Assembly: GCA_028564675.1 (NCBI GenBank)
Contig: JAOVVO010000132.1
Location: forward strand, 1 to 64,000
Length of the DNA stretch: 64,000 bases
Direction of reading: 5' to 3'
From: Onchocerca lupi
Taxonomy: Eukaryota > Nematoda > Chromadorea > Rhabditida > Onchocercidae
Under the pieces are notes generated by a model. It saw only the letters and a list, made by a program, of their open reading frames with translations. It was not told the DNA's origin and did not search any database. Below, piece after piece: positions 25,550-38,500 of this stretch (position 1 is the stretch's first letter; each line of letters begins with the position of its first letter). The position numbers were made by a program, and so were the translations under genes.

Positions 25550-28500
25550 AGAGTCATAAAATCCATTACCAAAAAGAAGATAACATCTCGGTGGTCCGCT
25601 TGGGAAGAAAATACATTACCAAAACTCTAGAATCTCCCTAAGAGATTTAATTAGAAAAATAAAACTTTCTTCGAATTATAAATTTTTTTTACAGCTTTTT
25701 CGATGTTTCCTTTGCCTAAGTCCCGCTTTTCAAGCATTATGCCAACATTTCGTGCTGTCAAACGCAGTAAATCGTCATAACCGGAAGTAGTCAATGGATG
25801 GCCTATCACAGGAACACCATCCAAACTTTTTCAATAACGCTGCTTAGACCACTATGTATTATATGTTCTCGGGCTTTTAAATGTCCTGAATCAAATGCGG
25901 AAGTCCAAAACAGAAATTTTATGAAACTTGAAAGATCTAATTTAACATACAGCATAACTGCTCAACTAAATAAAGTATACCTTAGGCATTCTTGCAATTG
26001 CCTGTACAAAGCTCTCCTGAAATTCTTTCAGTGAATATGTACGAATTTTCAGCTTTCTTCAATTTCAAAAAAAAAAAATTGAGGCAAAAAACTAACAACT
26101 ACATGCTTTGGTGTAAGATTCCATTGTGCTGTAAAACCCATGGTGAACAATAAGAATCCATTCTTCGCATCTACTCTGTCAATAAAAGTAAGCCACTCCT
26201 GTAAAACGTTACAAAACTAAGTATCAATCTACAGGATAAGATATCATCAAAAATCATCTCAGCTGTCTATGTCAAATTTGGGAGAATTCGCCCAATAAAC
26301 AGAGAATGTAAACTTTTTACATTATGCTATGAACATGAAATAACACTTTCCTATATCAGGAGCTTGTAATTTTTTGGTAAAAAAAACTATTAAATATAAA
26401 AATAAATAAAGCAAACTGTAATTAACTAAAACTACTAGTCCTAATAATTCATTTAGAAACACAGAGAGAGAAAAAGACACATAATATGCAAAATAAAAAA
26501 CCATAAAGGGTACAAAAACATATTTTTTTCAGTAGCCTTACAACATTCGATAGCTCCAATAAAAACAACTCATGGCATGTGAAGTCTCGCAAAATCGAAA
26601 ATCTGAGGTGTGTTAATAAAGTTAATTGAAACATTTCGCTCAATATAAAATGCGTCTAACAGGATGTCTCCATAATACTTCCAAAATAATTATGGAGTTA
26701 TTAGAAAGAGATTACAAATAAATTTTTTTATTGTTTCCAGAACAATGAACTTAAATAAACTCTATATAAAGAAATTAGTAGGACTGTTCTGCTATTAGAA
26801 ATATCAAACAAGAGCTAATATTTGGCACTTTTTTTTTTTTTTTTTTTTTTTGCAAAAGAAGAGAAAAATGAAACAAATAAGTCGAATATTTCATTTCATC
26901 TTGTACAGCTTATCGATTCTTCTCAAAATTAAATGTTGATGGATAGAAAGAACTCGAAAATATGAAGCAAAGTTATATAGTCGCTGCAGGAATGTTAGAT
27001 TATCAGTGAATCTGAAACTTAAATTGCATCTAAATCTAATCAATCTATAAAGCACCTTAAATATTTGAAATCTATATTTCGTCAATTTAATCTAACTTTT
27101 TACAGCGAGAAAAAGAATGAGACACACACTTTATGTAATTTTACAGCCTGATAAATAATAACCAAAGCCTAATTGAAATAATTGATCTCAACAATATGGA
27201 CGTGAAATTTGTGATGCATGAAGCATATATACCAATTATAAAAACAAATAGTTCACGAAAGAGAAACATACCTAGTGCTAGGAACACGCAAATAAAACTC
27301 GGAGAATCATGACTTTGATTACTCCAAGCTGATTCTGTACATAGACCAGTAGATGAAGACACTTTTTTGTAAACCAACCAGTAGTAAACTACAGGATTAT
27401 ACAGATCGTCCACATTTATTACTGTAAAATTTTTAATTACCAAAGCATCTAAATCTTGTCTATAAATAAGCAAAATCTAAACAACAATGACTAAAAACAA
27501 TATAAAAATGAGAGCACTAAACCAAGAAATCATAATAAAAATTTTGATTAGTTCTATTAAAGTAGTTTTATTTAATGGAAAAAAATATATATATAATGAA
27601 TGAAAGTGAATAGAAAGATTTGATTCCCCTATTAACTGAATTTTATATTTTGACTCTCCATTGTTTTTTCATTACCATTATACAGAAAGAAAAAGTGCCT
27701 TTAGAAAATGATGACTAGCTAAATATCGTTATGCTGCCTGTTTTAGTGATAACTTATCAAAAGATATTACAGAAATTTCATATCGTTATGCTGTCTGCTA
27801 CAGTGATAACTTATCAAAAGATATTACAGAAATTTCATATAACTACTTGCTCACACATTTTGATGCTCGCCAGCCAAGCCGTTGTTTGTTGCGTGTCACA
27901 TTAACTTCGCCATCCCATATACGAGAATGTATTGAATGATTTCGATACAAGTATAAATTACTTATTTCCTAGTTTGCGGTTTTATCCTCCAGAAGATTTC
28001 GTCTACTCCTTTTGGAAGACTGATTTTATTCTGTAAAATATATCATCAATTAGACGAGAAATACTGATTTTTGCTCCCAATTAATTCCACTGAAATCACT
28101 ATTGATATTTCGAAGCACATTATAATCCCGCAAAACAATGAGGACGGGACGGAAATATGGAAATGAGTAGAGGATGCAGTTTATCGAGATGAAAGGCAAA
28201 ATAAAAAGAGAAATGTTACTTAGCTATTCATTTCTCTTCCAGCTCTTCAACAAATGCAAGAAAAGTTATAAAATACGAAGATTTTAGAAAACTTCCATGA
28301 AACTTCTACGAATATATTAATGAATTTTCTAACAATTCAGTTCAATATGATGAATCAAACCATTCTTATTAACATTAGACAAATTATGATACTTTCCGGG
28401 AGAAACCATATTCAACCTATGTAACGTTGTGCTTCTGTTTTATCAACTCTTCAGCGAGAATACGCATTGTGAACCGATGGACGGGAAACAATGAGCTTGG

Positions 28501-28560
28501 CATGATCAATAGATCCGACTGCTTTATTCATATACAAAAGTGAGAGAACTAACGGCATAC
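25550..28560 (-). pseudogene. UDP-glucuronosyl/glucosyltransferase (UGT) pseudogene
   Basis: Minus-strand fragments in the correct order match a nematode UGT, an ER enzyme that conjugates sugars to small lipophilic molecules. From 5' to 3': SLFPVHRFTMRILAEELIKQ (near 28430-28500), SRIWDGEVNVTRN (near 27900), SHDSPSFICVFLAL (near 27300), FTDNLTFLQRLYNFASYF (near 26960-27010), FDFARLHMP...VVFIGAI (near 26540-26600), GFLLFTMGFTAQWN (26115-26200), ESFVQAIARMPK (near 26000), then GVPVIGHPLTTSGYDDLL and ARNVGIMLEK (25700-25800) from the sugar-donor signature. It is broken: a TAG at 28417-28419 where the family has an aromatic residue after HNVT, a TGA inside the FDFARLHMP block, and a frame change between SSVIE and GVPVIG. 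The intact UGT would be about 520 residues. The exon limits between fragments are unclear. Confidence 0.85.
27724..27837. repeat. Two-copy tandem repeat, 57 bp unit
   Basis: The units 27724-27780 and 27781-27837 are nearly identical (both contain AGTGATAACTTATCAAAAG) and differ at a few bases in the first third. They lie in an inferred intron of the UGT pseudogene. Confidence 0.9.
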
Positions 28561-31500
28561 CAATGAAAGTAATTATTCTAAAAATAATCGTGGCAATAAT
28601 AACTTTTAGATTGCCTTCCTTATCGATAGAAGTTCATGTGAGCATATAAGTCAGAACTGATCAGAGCCTTTGGAATGTCCTATCTCTTACTGACACTACT
28701 TTACTCCCACAGCTATAGTCATCTGGTACTAACTTTATCTCTACCAAATGCGAAAAAACGTTTCATATGTCTTAGAATGGTATTTAATGTTGCTAATGTT
28801 TCCAGATCATAATCTCAATATTCTCAATAATAAATTGGAACTTGAAATTAAATTAGAACTGAAATATTAGCTTGTTTAATCAAATATTTAATTATTTCAT
28901 CCCAGTATAATCGTTAGCAATATACTTATTATGAAAAAAATTAATGATTTTGAAGCATAAACTCACAAGATGATTTTACATACTAAAAGGCTGTATAAAG
29001 AACAGTCCTCGAAATGCAGAGAGAAACAGAGAAGCAGTTTGATTATTTCAAGCTTCGCATTTCACAACTCTCGGGAAGGACTGCCTCTATCTAAACTCCC
29101 GGCAAAAACTACCGCCACCTTAACTCACGGGAAGAATCACCTTCACCTTAATTCCCGGAAGAACTACCTTCATTTCAAATCCCGGAAAGAGCTACTTCCA
29201 TTTCAACTCCATTTAAGACCATTTTGTCAAACCGCTCTAGCAAAATGACATAACTTTCCCAATTAGCTAGAAAGATCGTGATAGCAGGATTGGTCTGCTG
29301 TTGCTGGGAAAGGTGGAAGCGACATGTCTACGAGGAATCACCTTGCTTCCTTGAATCTCGCGGGGATTCCGGATATTTGATGTAACCGATCAATAGTCCG
29401 TCTATTTCCCGCTTCTGGCAATCTAAAGGAAGGAGTAGTTACTTCCCCAGTTGTATGGCATATTTCACCTTTCGAAAGATTTTCCCATCTCCCATGTCAA
29501 TTTGGATGGTTTGCAGAATAGTTCACTTCACTTTTCACATAGCCTAATTTACCGTATTCTCTTCCTACTTTTTTTCCTTCTCGCCATCTTGTTATATTTA
29601 CCTTTCCAAAGTGCTATGATTGTCCTTGAATCCTTCCTTATCTTCTTTACTCTTATTAATTATTCGAGCGGACGTTGTGCATGACCCAAAAACGAAATGC
29701 TATGATCGAGATATCCATAGAACTAATAGGATGACAATGAATTAAAATAAGAAAAAAACAGAGTTAGAAATTTGATTCCATTCTGATTATTATTTAACGA
29801 CTGAAAGACACATTTCTGTCCTTTAAATTAAAAAGATAATTTAAAAATTTATTCAATTCATGTTTGATTCTTTCATGTTTTATCTGCAACACATTTCATG
29901 AAAAAAATTATAGAAAACTGAAAATTTAACTTCTTTTTTTTCAAAAATAACTTTGCATCTCATCATTTCTTGAAAAAAGATAATTGGTAGAAAAGACAAT
30001 TCAAGATCTATTTAAGGTTGATAACTGTCACTCTGTTCAATTTTGAGCGATTTTTTTTTGACTACAATGGTCCATTTAAATAAGTTAATTGTTTAAACTA
30101 CGAGAAATATTTCCAATGCCTTCTCTTCAGATGTGCGAATTGCACTGGATACATTTTTATGCCCTTATCAAAATTTTGTCATAATATAATATGCAAATTG
30201 AAATTTATCCGAAGTAATATCTCGGCATTAACTTTGATAATCATAAATGTAAGCTTTTTTTTTTTTAAATTCTCGCTGTCAACAGTTTTTTATTGATTAA
30301 TTCATTCCTAAATTGAACTTTTGATGAAATGGGTTATTGATAATCTCTTGTTTATTTAGTTGAATGGTGATAATCTGCATCTGAAATGTCTTAGAGCAAT
30401 TTGTCAGAAAGCCATTTAATCCAGTACTTATCCGTATTAATGAAACCATGCATACTCAAAAACATATATACGATGTAAAATACTAGAGGAAGACAAGAAA
30501 CTTTTATCTTGCTCGCGAAATGAATATCTTCGGCTAAGAGATTAAAGGATGAAAAAAATTTCCGAAAAGGTCAGATATATATACAAAGAAAAGACAAAGA
30601 TGTAAAGACTTTTGAGTGATAAAGATCAGCGAAGAGAGGTATAAGCTGACTGGCTGTATTCAGTGTCCACATATCTCCCAGAGACTATTATAATAATCTT
30701 GATGTGTAGACAATATAAAAAAAAATAATTTCATTGCAAATATTGCTTGTATCTGCTTCAAAAGTGCAGATCGTTTGGTTTCAAAAAATTTTTCACTTCA
30801 TAGAATATTCAGAGATCTTTTATAAATCAAAAGTAAAGTCAAATCTACGGTAAGCATATATTGACATGCCTTGAACCATTTAGATGGTTCAAATTAATTT
30901 CACTTTTTAAGGATGTTTGTTGCTTATTTTCTTGGCAAAAGACATGATATTAAATAGTTTCTTATTTAAGCAATAATTTGGGGAGATAGCCTTAGATCAA
31001 CTCAAGTAGCGCTGAATTTGTTGCAGCAGCACTTCACGCTAGATCATCGAGCATCAGGCTTCCCACAGAAGCTGCCTCGAATTGCTAGATCTTCATGAGT
31101 GACATGCTGTAGTAGTCTTGAAGGTCTGTGCGAAACAAAGTATCTCATCACTTTCCATATGAAACTTCAGACGGAGTGTTTTATTACTTTTCGATATTAT
31201 TTGACTTTTTTCTTTCATTACCCGATGATATCGACTAAATTGAGTGAGGATCTCTCCGAGATATTCAATCAAACGTATCATTTATTTTTTGCAGCAGATT
31301 ATTTCAACTGCCAATAATAAATAAACTTAAGAATGATATTGTACTGAATATATGATATATGACTAACACTTGAAGTTGTCAAGCATAAGTAAATCTCTGA
31401 TATTCAAAGATCAGAAGGAAGTTACGATCATTCCTTGTTGTATCATATACAAGGCAATTTCTCATTCAAGTTACGAATATTTTGCATTTAAATGGAACTT

Positions 31501-32494
31501 TGTTGTAGCAGTTGATTAATTGCAAGTTATATTCATCAGAAAATCATAAATTAACCTTCGAAAATTCATAAATTATTCTTCAGCTTTTAAAAGTCTGCAA
31601 CATTAAAATTCATTTCCTTAACTCGATTCTGCTATTGTATCATAAACAAATATTCTAAATTAATGAACTTGGTTGTCTGAAGGTTCAGAAATCAATCCCG
31701 GTGTTTTCGCGTTTATTTCAATTCAACTAAATTCATTTCAAAAAAAATAAACCATTGATATATTTCGAACTTCCAACAGAATTTATGCTAACGTATAAAA
31801 AAACATGAATTATCACGTTAAGTGTAAGAACTGACTTCCAGTATGTTACTGCATACGATGAACATCATCGAGCTATTATCTGATGGATAAACATACACAC
31901 GAAATGTATCGTGAGTTAAACACCGCGATAAATCGAAACATTGCGACATCGTACATTCAGAAATCCTTCATTTAAAAAGAAAAAAGAGAACTGAGTTTAG
32001 CGAAGCTTTTCCTTATCAATAATACGCCTAAGTCGCTACGTTAAGATCATTTTTGATCAGAATCTCGTGAAGTTCTTCCAAATTAAATCGTACTTTTACT
32101 GAATGCTATTTCTTAGTCAATCTTCTGACAATTGTAAACAAACCAACATTCTCACTGTTCACCGAGATTGTTTTTTATGTCACATAAATCTATTGTTACC
32201 TTTATGTGGTAGCATTATTCTACATTTTCATTCTACTTACTTTAGGGGACCTTTATTCTGCCATTTGTAACTTCAATAACTTTTTGCATCATTGAAAAAT
32301 TTTAAACAGCTAACGAAAATATTTAAGGATATTGTGCTTGAGAGGAAAATTTCAAGAGATATTCATCGCCAGCATTGCTGAAAGTTCCATTTGTCCATAT
32401 ATAAAAATTAAATCCAAATTAAATGAAAAGTCAAATCACAATGAGATTGAAATCATTTTGACTTGGATTTAATTGCCAGAAAAAAAAAAATCAT
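28561..32494. other. Intergenic, with a more GC-rich block and a minisatellite
   Basis: No gene is supported. The 5' flank (28561 to about 28640) may hold remnants of the UGT signal-peptide exon. About 29040-29480 is richer in G+C than its surroundings and contains the 28-bp minisatellite. The remainder to the guanylyl cyclase start is AT-rich. A short block at about 31000-31160 is also less AT-rich but has stops in all frames. Confidence 0.5.
29068..29210. repeat. Minisatellite, five copies of a 28-bp unit
   Basis: Units at 29068-29095, 29096-29123, 29124-29151, 29152-29178 (27 bp) and 29179-29206, then four bases of a sixth. Each starts with a CTCCCGG-like core and ends with a CCTTAA or TTTCAA-like tail. 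The array is much richer in C than the flanks. It is readable in one frame as a short repetitive peptide, but the period (28) is not a multiple of 3, so coding is unlikely. Confidence 0.9.
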
Positions 32495-32518
32495 TTGATT
32501 TTTCTCGAAGTTTCAGAT

Positions 32519-35500
32519 ATGCTAACTATTCTGCGCAAATTATCACTGCTTCTTTTGCTTCTGAATATTGTCAGAAGTGGAACAAAAAATGTGCGGGATC
32601 CAGAGTTTCCCTTTCAGAACTCTACTGATACATCAGTGGAAATGCCTAAGACCGGAAATATCAACTTCAACAATCATTCTGATAACGGATTGGATTTCTT
32701 ACAACATGCCAACGATAATAAGGTTGTCCTGTGAATTTAATCATAAATTTTAGAATTTTGAAAAATGCATGTAGCTGCGAAAATTTTACATAATAAAACA
32801 GTGCAGATGTTGGAAACAGTAAAAGAACGAATAAAGCTGAAATTGGGCCATATTGGCGCTGTTGGAACTCTATCAAATGAAGATAAAATGCTAAATTTTT
32901 CGTTGGAAGATCTTTATAAGAATGGAATAATCGATGAAAAAATTGATATCGAGTTAGCCATTTTAGTTATTTTAAGAACCAATTTGTTGATCAAAATATA
33001 CAATGAACATTTAAGTTATACAATAATGAAAACTGAGATGCGATTTTTAAAAATTTTTATGTTTTATTTGAAGATTTGATGACTAGAAATTAATTGAAAT
33101 TTTTTGATTATAACTTAATTTTAATAAAGAAGACAGATTTTGAGATTACCACAGCCTGTTGAAATATCATTTAGTTTGAAACAAATTATGAGCAACACTA
33201 TTTTGAAAACACTGGAGCTTAAAGAGAAAAATGAATTTTTCTTTTACTGATTCTGACTATTTGTGATTTTAATGAAGAGCGATGTTATAGAATTTCATCC
33301 CGACCGGGATGCGGTCATTCATTTGAAGGTGCAGCGGTTGCAGCCGAAATGTATTATAAACAAGAGATTCGTGCATTTATTGGTCCCTGCTGCTCATCAG
33401 GCTTGATTTTTTCAATTAATTTAAAATCCTTAATTATACACCACTAATTACTTAAAAGCAATATTTATCAAATACAACTGGTAATATTATTTACTTTGGA
33501 CATTATATGAAATTTGCTGCTAGGAAAGAAACATTACTTTTGTTTTTGCATTACTAAAAGTCACCAAAAAGCAATTCGTTATCATGGATTTACTGTCAAT
33601 GGAGGTTGAAGAAGCAAATCAGAACATCAGTTCATCTGTAATCTTGATAATGAATAAATCAACTGAATCGTTTTTCGAAAGAAACAAATTACTATAGGAG
33701 ATAAAAATACATTCGACTGCCAAGTTTGACTGCTCTTTTAGCTCATTGCAGACAGTTTAAGGTTACCAGAAATCCTTCGCTTTTTCTAGAAAAAAGCGTT
33801 TTTGATGATTATGAGATCCTTTTATGCTATGACATATGAATTGCCAAAAAATTGTGGCAGTGGAAAATTTCGAATTTTAATCAGCAATCCTAATTATTAA
33901 AGACTTTTATCGTCGGCCATTGCAGATATTCGGGAGCATTTGACTACAAATTAATTTCTTTTTATTCAATTTCATTTTTGATTTCTTTAGTTTGAGTGTA
34001 GGACATTAATTTTTAATTTTTTTTTTAATTTCTCAAATTCGAATATTTGAGTGCATGACAATTTTTCTAATATTTTATCTTGCCGAAATTTAATTATAGA
34101 ATTGGATGCAGTTGCAAAAATGGCCACTTTTTGGAATACACCTGTCATATCATATACAGCAACTAATGGCTTGATTGACAAAACAATTTACAGAACTTTG
34201 GCCAGAGTCTCCTTTACAAATGTAAACTCGATTGCTGAAGCTGTAGCTGCTCTTTTAGCTCATTACAAGTGGTTTAAGGTCAATTTATTGAAAATTTTAA
34301 AATAGAAAGCTAGAAAATTTTCTTTTCATGAGGGGAGCCCAGCTAAGTACTACAATATTACTGAAACGTATTTATATATTGAGAGAGATCCGTCTAATTT
34401 AAACCGATTTTAATTCGTAACAATTTCAATTACTATTTCCGATGGGGCTATAAAAATGTAAAATATTATCTAATAATATTTATGAGAACTTTATGTAAAT
34501 ATTTATCTTTTTATTTCTATTTTCTTTGAATACAGAATACGTAACAACGTAAAAAAACTTATTTGTTTCTGTGCTTTTTTTTTCCTTATTAAAAAGATTT
34601 AAATTGGTAAAGTAATTCTTTTTATCTAAGCTTTCTGCAGAGATACTGAGATCATTTTTTTGATGATTTCGTTTTAAAAAAATTAATTTATGATTATCAA
34701 TGTTAAGGTAGCAATAGTAACAAATATTGGAGATGTCGATCGTGTGTTAACTTTGGAAGAAGTGCTAAAAAAACGACAAATAACTGTTTTGAAAAAAGTG
34801 ACCTTCGAGATAAATTCTACTTCAGAAGCAATGATTGAAAGCGGTCTGCTGAATCAGCTTCGCAATAGTGCTAGAAGTATATTTTCGATTTGAAACTTTA
34901 GACATTCTCTTCTTTCTTAAGCGATATCCTTCGTATTTTTTAAATGATTGTGCATCTTTTCTTTCCTTAACATCTATGAGATTTTGATAATTGTAATGTT
35001 TCGATTTTTTTTTAATGCTAAAATTATCTCTTCCTAAGTAATCATTCTGTCAACTGTCATCGTTCGCTAGAAAATTGCAGAAATGAGCGAAAATGTTAAA
35101 TGTGGCAAGGAGATTATTGATCAACGAGAATCCACGAGATTAGTAGTGACAATTTAATTCATCATTTAATTTATTTGTAAAACTGCATTTTTACAGTTAT
35201 AATTTGCACTTTCTCATCAATGCTTGAAATGAGTAGAGAGTTCATGGCAGCAACTTACAATATCGGCATGCATTCACACGATTTTGTATATATATTACCG
35301 TGGATTCGGGACGGAAAGAAGGTCACTCTACCTTGGCTTGGTACCAATGGTGAAATCATGCAAAAAGTGCGAGATCACTATGAAAATACTATTATGGTAT
35401 ATATTTCAAAAATTTTCGGATTGAAAAGAAAAAGGATTCAGATTCACTCTAATTTCAAAATTATAGTAAAAAGATTAAGACAGTGAACGATAATTCATAT

Positions 35501-38500
35501 CATTTGAATATAATTTTCATAGCATTATAAAGAAGAAATGGATCGAAATAGATATTAATAGAAATAAAAAAATAAGAATAAGAATTAATAGGATATATTT
35601 TCTACTAATTCTCATTTTGAGTTTGCGATCTGAGCAATGAGATTCTAAGAACCATAGTATAATAATGGAAAATGGAAGTTGCAACTTGTATAATTAATGA
35701 TGATTTTCCGTCATATTTTGTCTCTCCTTTCCTTGTTATCTTATTATTTCGCTTTATTGTTTAGTATTTCATTGACTCTTAAAACTCAGATTGAGATTTC
35801 TTTCCCGAAACATCGATGGGCTATACCAGACGATGCATCTAATCGTTAGAATGATGATAAAAATAAATATGGCAATTTCTTTCCTTGTTTTTTAATCAAT
35901 TTGATTGAAGGAATGATAAAATCTTGAAAACTGAAACGGATAATACTTTTAATTTTTATATTGATGATGCGACCGGTTTTAATAACGAATACGTCACCAA
36001 ATTTTTGGCTAAAATTGAATCAAGAGGCTTGTCGCGCGACGTTTTGGATTTGGTAAGCGAAATGAAATTTCACAAATCAATCGAAATAAAAACGAATAAA
36101 TATTATGAAATGGTGATTGATTCAATGAAACCTTGTTGTTCACAATGAGAACAAAAGCAAATCTTACCGATCTGATTAAGAAAGTATTTACTTGTTATCA
36201 GCTAAGATCTGTTCTCTTTTGTAGCTTTAATTAACGAAAATATTTCTGATGAGCGAAATATTTGTCATCTCATCGAGACTAAATCCTGAAATCCGGTAGT
36301 CTTCCGAGATGTAGAGAAAATTAAAGAAGAATCATTTAAAAGCATTCTCATCTTTGTCTACTACATTTTACTTCAGGATAATATCTATTCCTACTTACAC
36401 ATATATGACGCATTAATCTTATACGCACATGCAGTACGAGCGCTGTTGAACGAAACGAAAGACACTTCATCCCTGAGTGATGGGAAACTGATTTGGAATA
36501 AGATGAGACGTCTGCAGTTTGAAGGTTTTCAGTAATTTCTTCTGTCTCATATTACAGCAAAAGAACAATGCAGAAATGCTGCTTATCTGCAGGAGGCACG
36601 ACAGGTTCAGTTATGATGGATGATTTAGCAGATCGAGTGCCAAATTTGGCAGCCTTCTATGTGTCAGCAAATGGAAAGCAAATTTCGAAAATTGTTAATA
36701 TGAGCTCGAAGTTGAAACCAAACTGTGACGGGTTACTTAATAGGCACGGATGCTATGATCTGGTATCTATTTTCTCAGATGAACATAAGGCCTGATCTGA
36801 TAACATCAAGGACTTTGATTCGATAGTGATAACTTCCCAACTCGATTTTATTATAAGAAGCTTCCATTTTTTTGTCCGCAAAATACAGTATCATTTCTAT
36901 TAAATATGAGCGAAATCTAAAACTGTATATATTTCATCAACTAATGGTCAACATTGTCCACAAAGAATCAAAAATGTAGAGAATAAATGAGACAAAATAG
37001 TTTTTAACTAGTCATTATGAATGGATTGAAATGTGTTTGTGTATATCTTCTGTATGATTTAAAAAATATTGCCGGGAATTCTGGAATTAATTTCAGCTAA
37101 TGACGGATGTGATAACGGGATTCTGGCCTAGTCATGATGGTTTACTGCCATCGGATGAACCTACTTGTGGTTTTCGTAACGAGAAATGCTCCTACTTGAT
37201 CGAAATTATTTTTGGCACTGTGCTACTTGCAATTGCTGTACTTGTCCTTTTATCTTTTCTTATTTATCGATACTGGTAAGTATGAGTCTATTCATCAGAG
37301 GAAATCTTAATTTTTTTGCAACCTTTTTAGCAATCTGTAAATACCATGTTGTTTGCAGCGAATCACGTTCTCTACGCAAAATGCATTGGCGTATATACAA
37401 GGATGATGTCAAAATACTGGACGAAGAGCAATTGAAGTCAATGGTAGATTTTGTAGATAATTTTTGAATTCAAAACAATTGAGCTTTCACTTGTTTTTTT
37501 TCTTTTTTTTATTTTTTTTTTTTTTTTTGTAAATTATTCATTCCCATGACCTCAGTACTTTTTCATTCGAAAATTACGTGGATTATACTCCCTCGTGCTG
37601 GTTGCACTGAAACTTTTATTAATCAAAAAGGATTATTTTCTGCTGTTAGAATGGCTCTTAAGCCATATCATTCTTCACTGCGCTGTAATCAGCAAAAGTA
37701 ATTGAGTAAGCATAAAAGTTGAACTAGTAAACAGAAAATCTGGAAATACTTAGTGAAAGTAACATTTCCAAAACCTTTATTTTAGAAGTCAATAGGAAGT
37801 TCGACCACGAAATTGACTGAATCAAGTATTGGGCAAAAAAAGCATGCAATTGTTGGTGCTAATACTCATGTTACTTACCATTTATATCCACAGCGACGTC
37901 CAATAAAGTTTGGTCGCGACGATCTAAAACTTCTCACGCAAGTAATTTGCTTTCATGGTTTCATTAAATTTCAATTCTTCTATCTTACTCCAGAAGCTGA
38001 AGTTATTCTTGAAAATTAATAAGATCTAGAACATATCTATTGTTAATTTTTTGAGGCACTTATTTCAATTATTGATTTCTTTTCGAGATTTTATCTCTTC
38101 CCTGTGTTATTTATCATTTTTATTTCGCGATCTTGATATTTCTGATTTGATATTCATAGATGAAGGCAGCAGTACATGATAATTTGAACATATTTATTGG
38201 AATCGTGATTAACCAAAGTGAAAATATATATGTGATTTGGAAATTTTGCTCGAGAGGAACCATACAAGTATAATAATTTTTCTGATTGATTTAATTTCAA
38301 AGTAATAAACATATGGCAAATTACGAATTCAACACTTGGTCTCGAAGAACATAAAAAGCATTCTTTTTGATTTCAGGATATCATTTATAATCAAAACATG
38401 ACCCTGGATGAAAAATTTCATGCAGCATTTGTAAATGATATTACACAGGTAATTAAGTCATTACCCAAATTTTAAATCCTTAAATAGCAATAATTTTCCG

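Noticed and set aside
28970..29248. Open frame of 92 codons over the minisatellite
   Set aside because: The 28-bp period is not a multiple of three and one unit is 27 bp, so the frame is incidental to the repeat.
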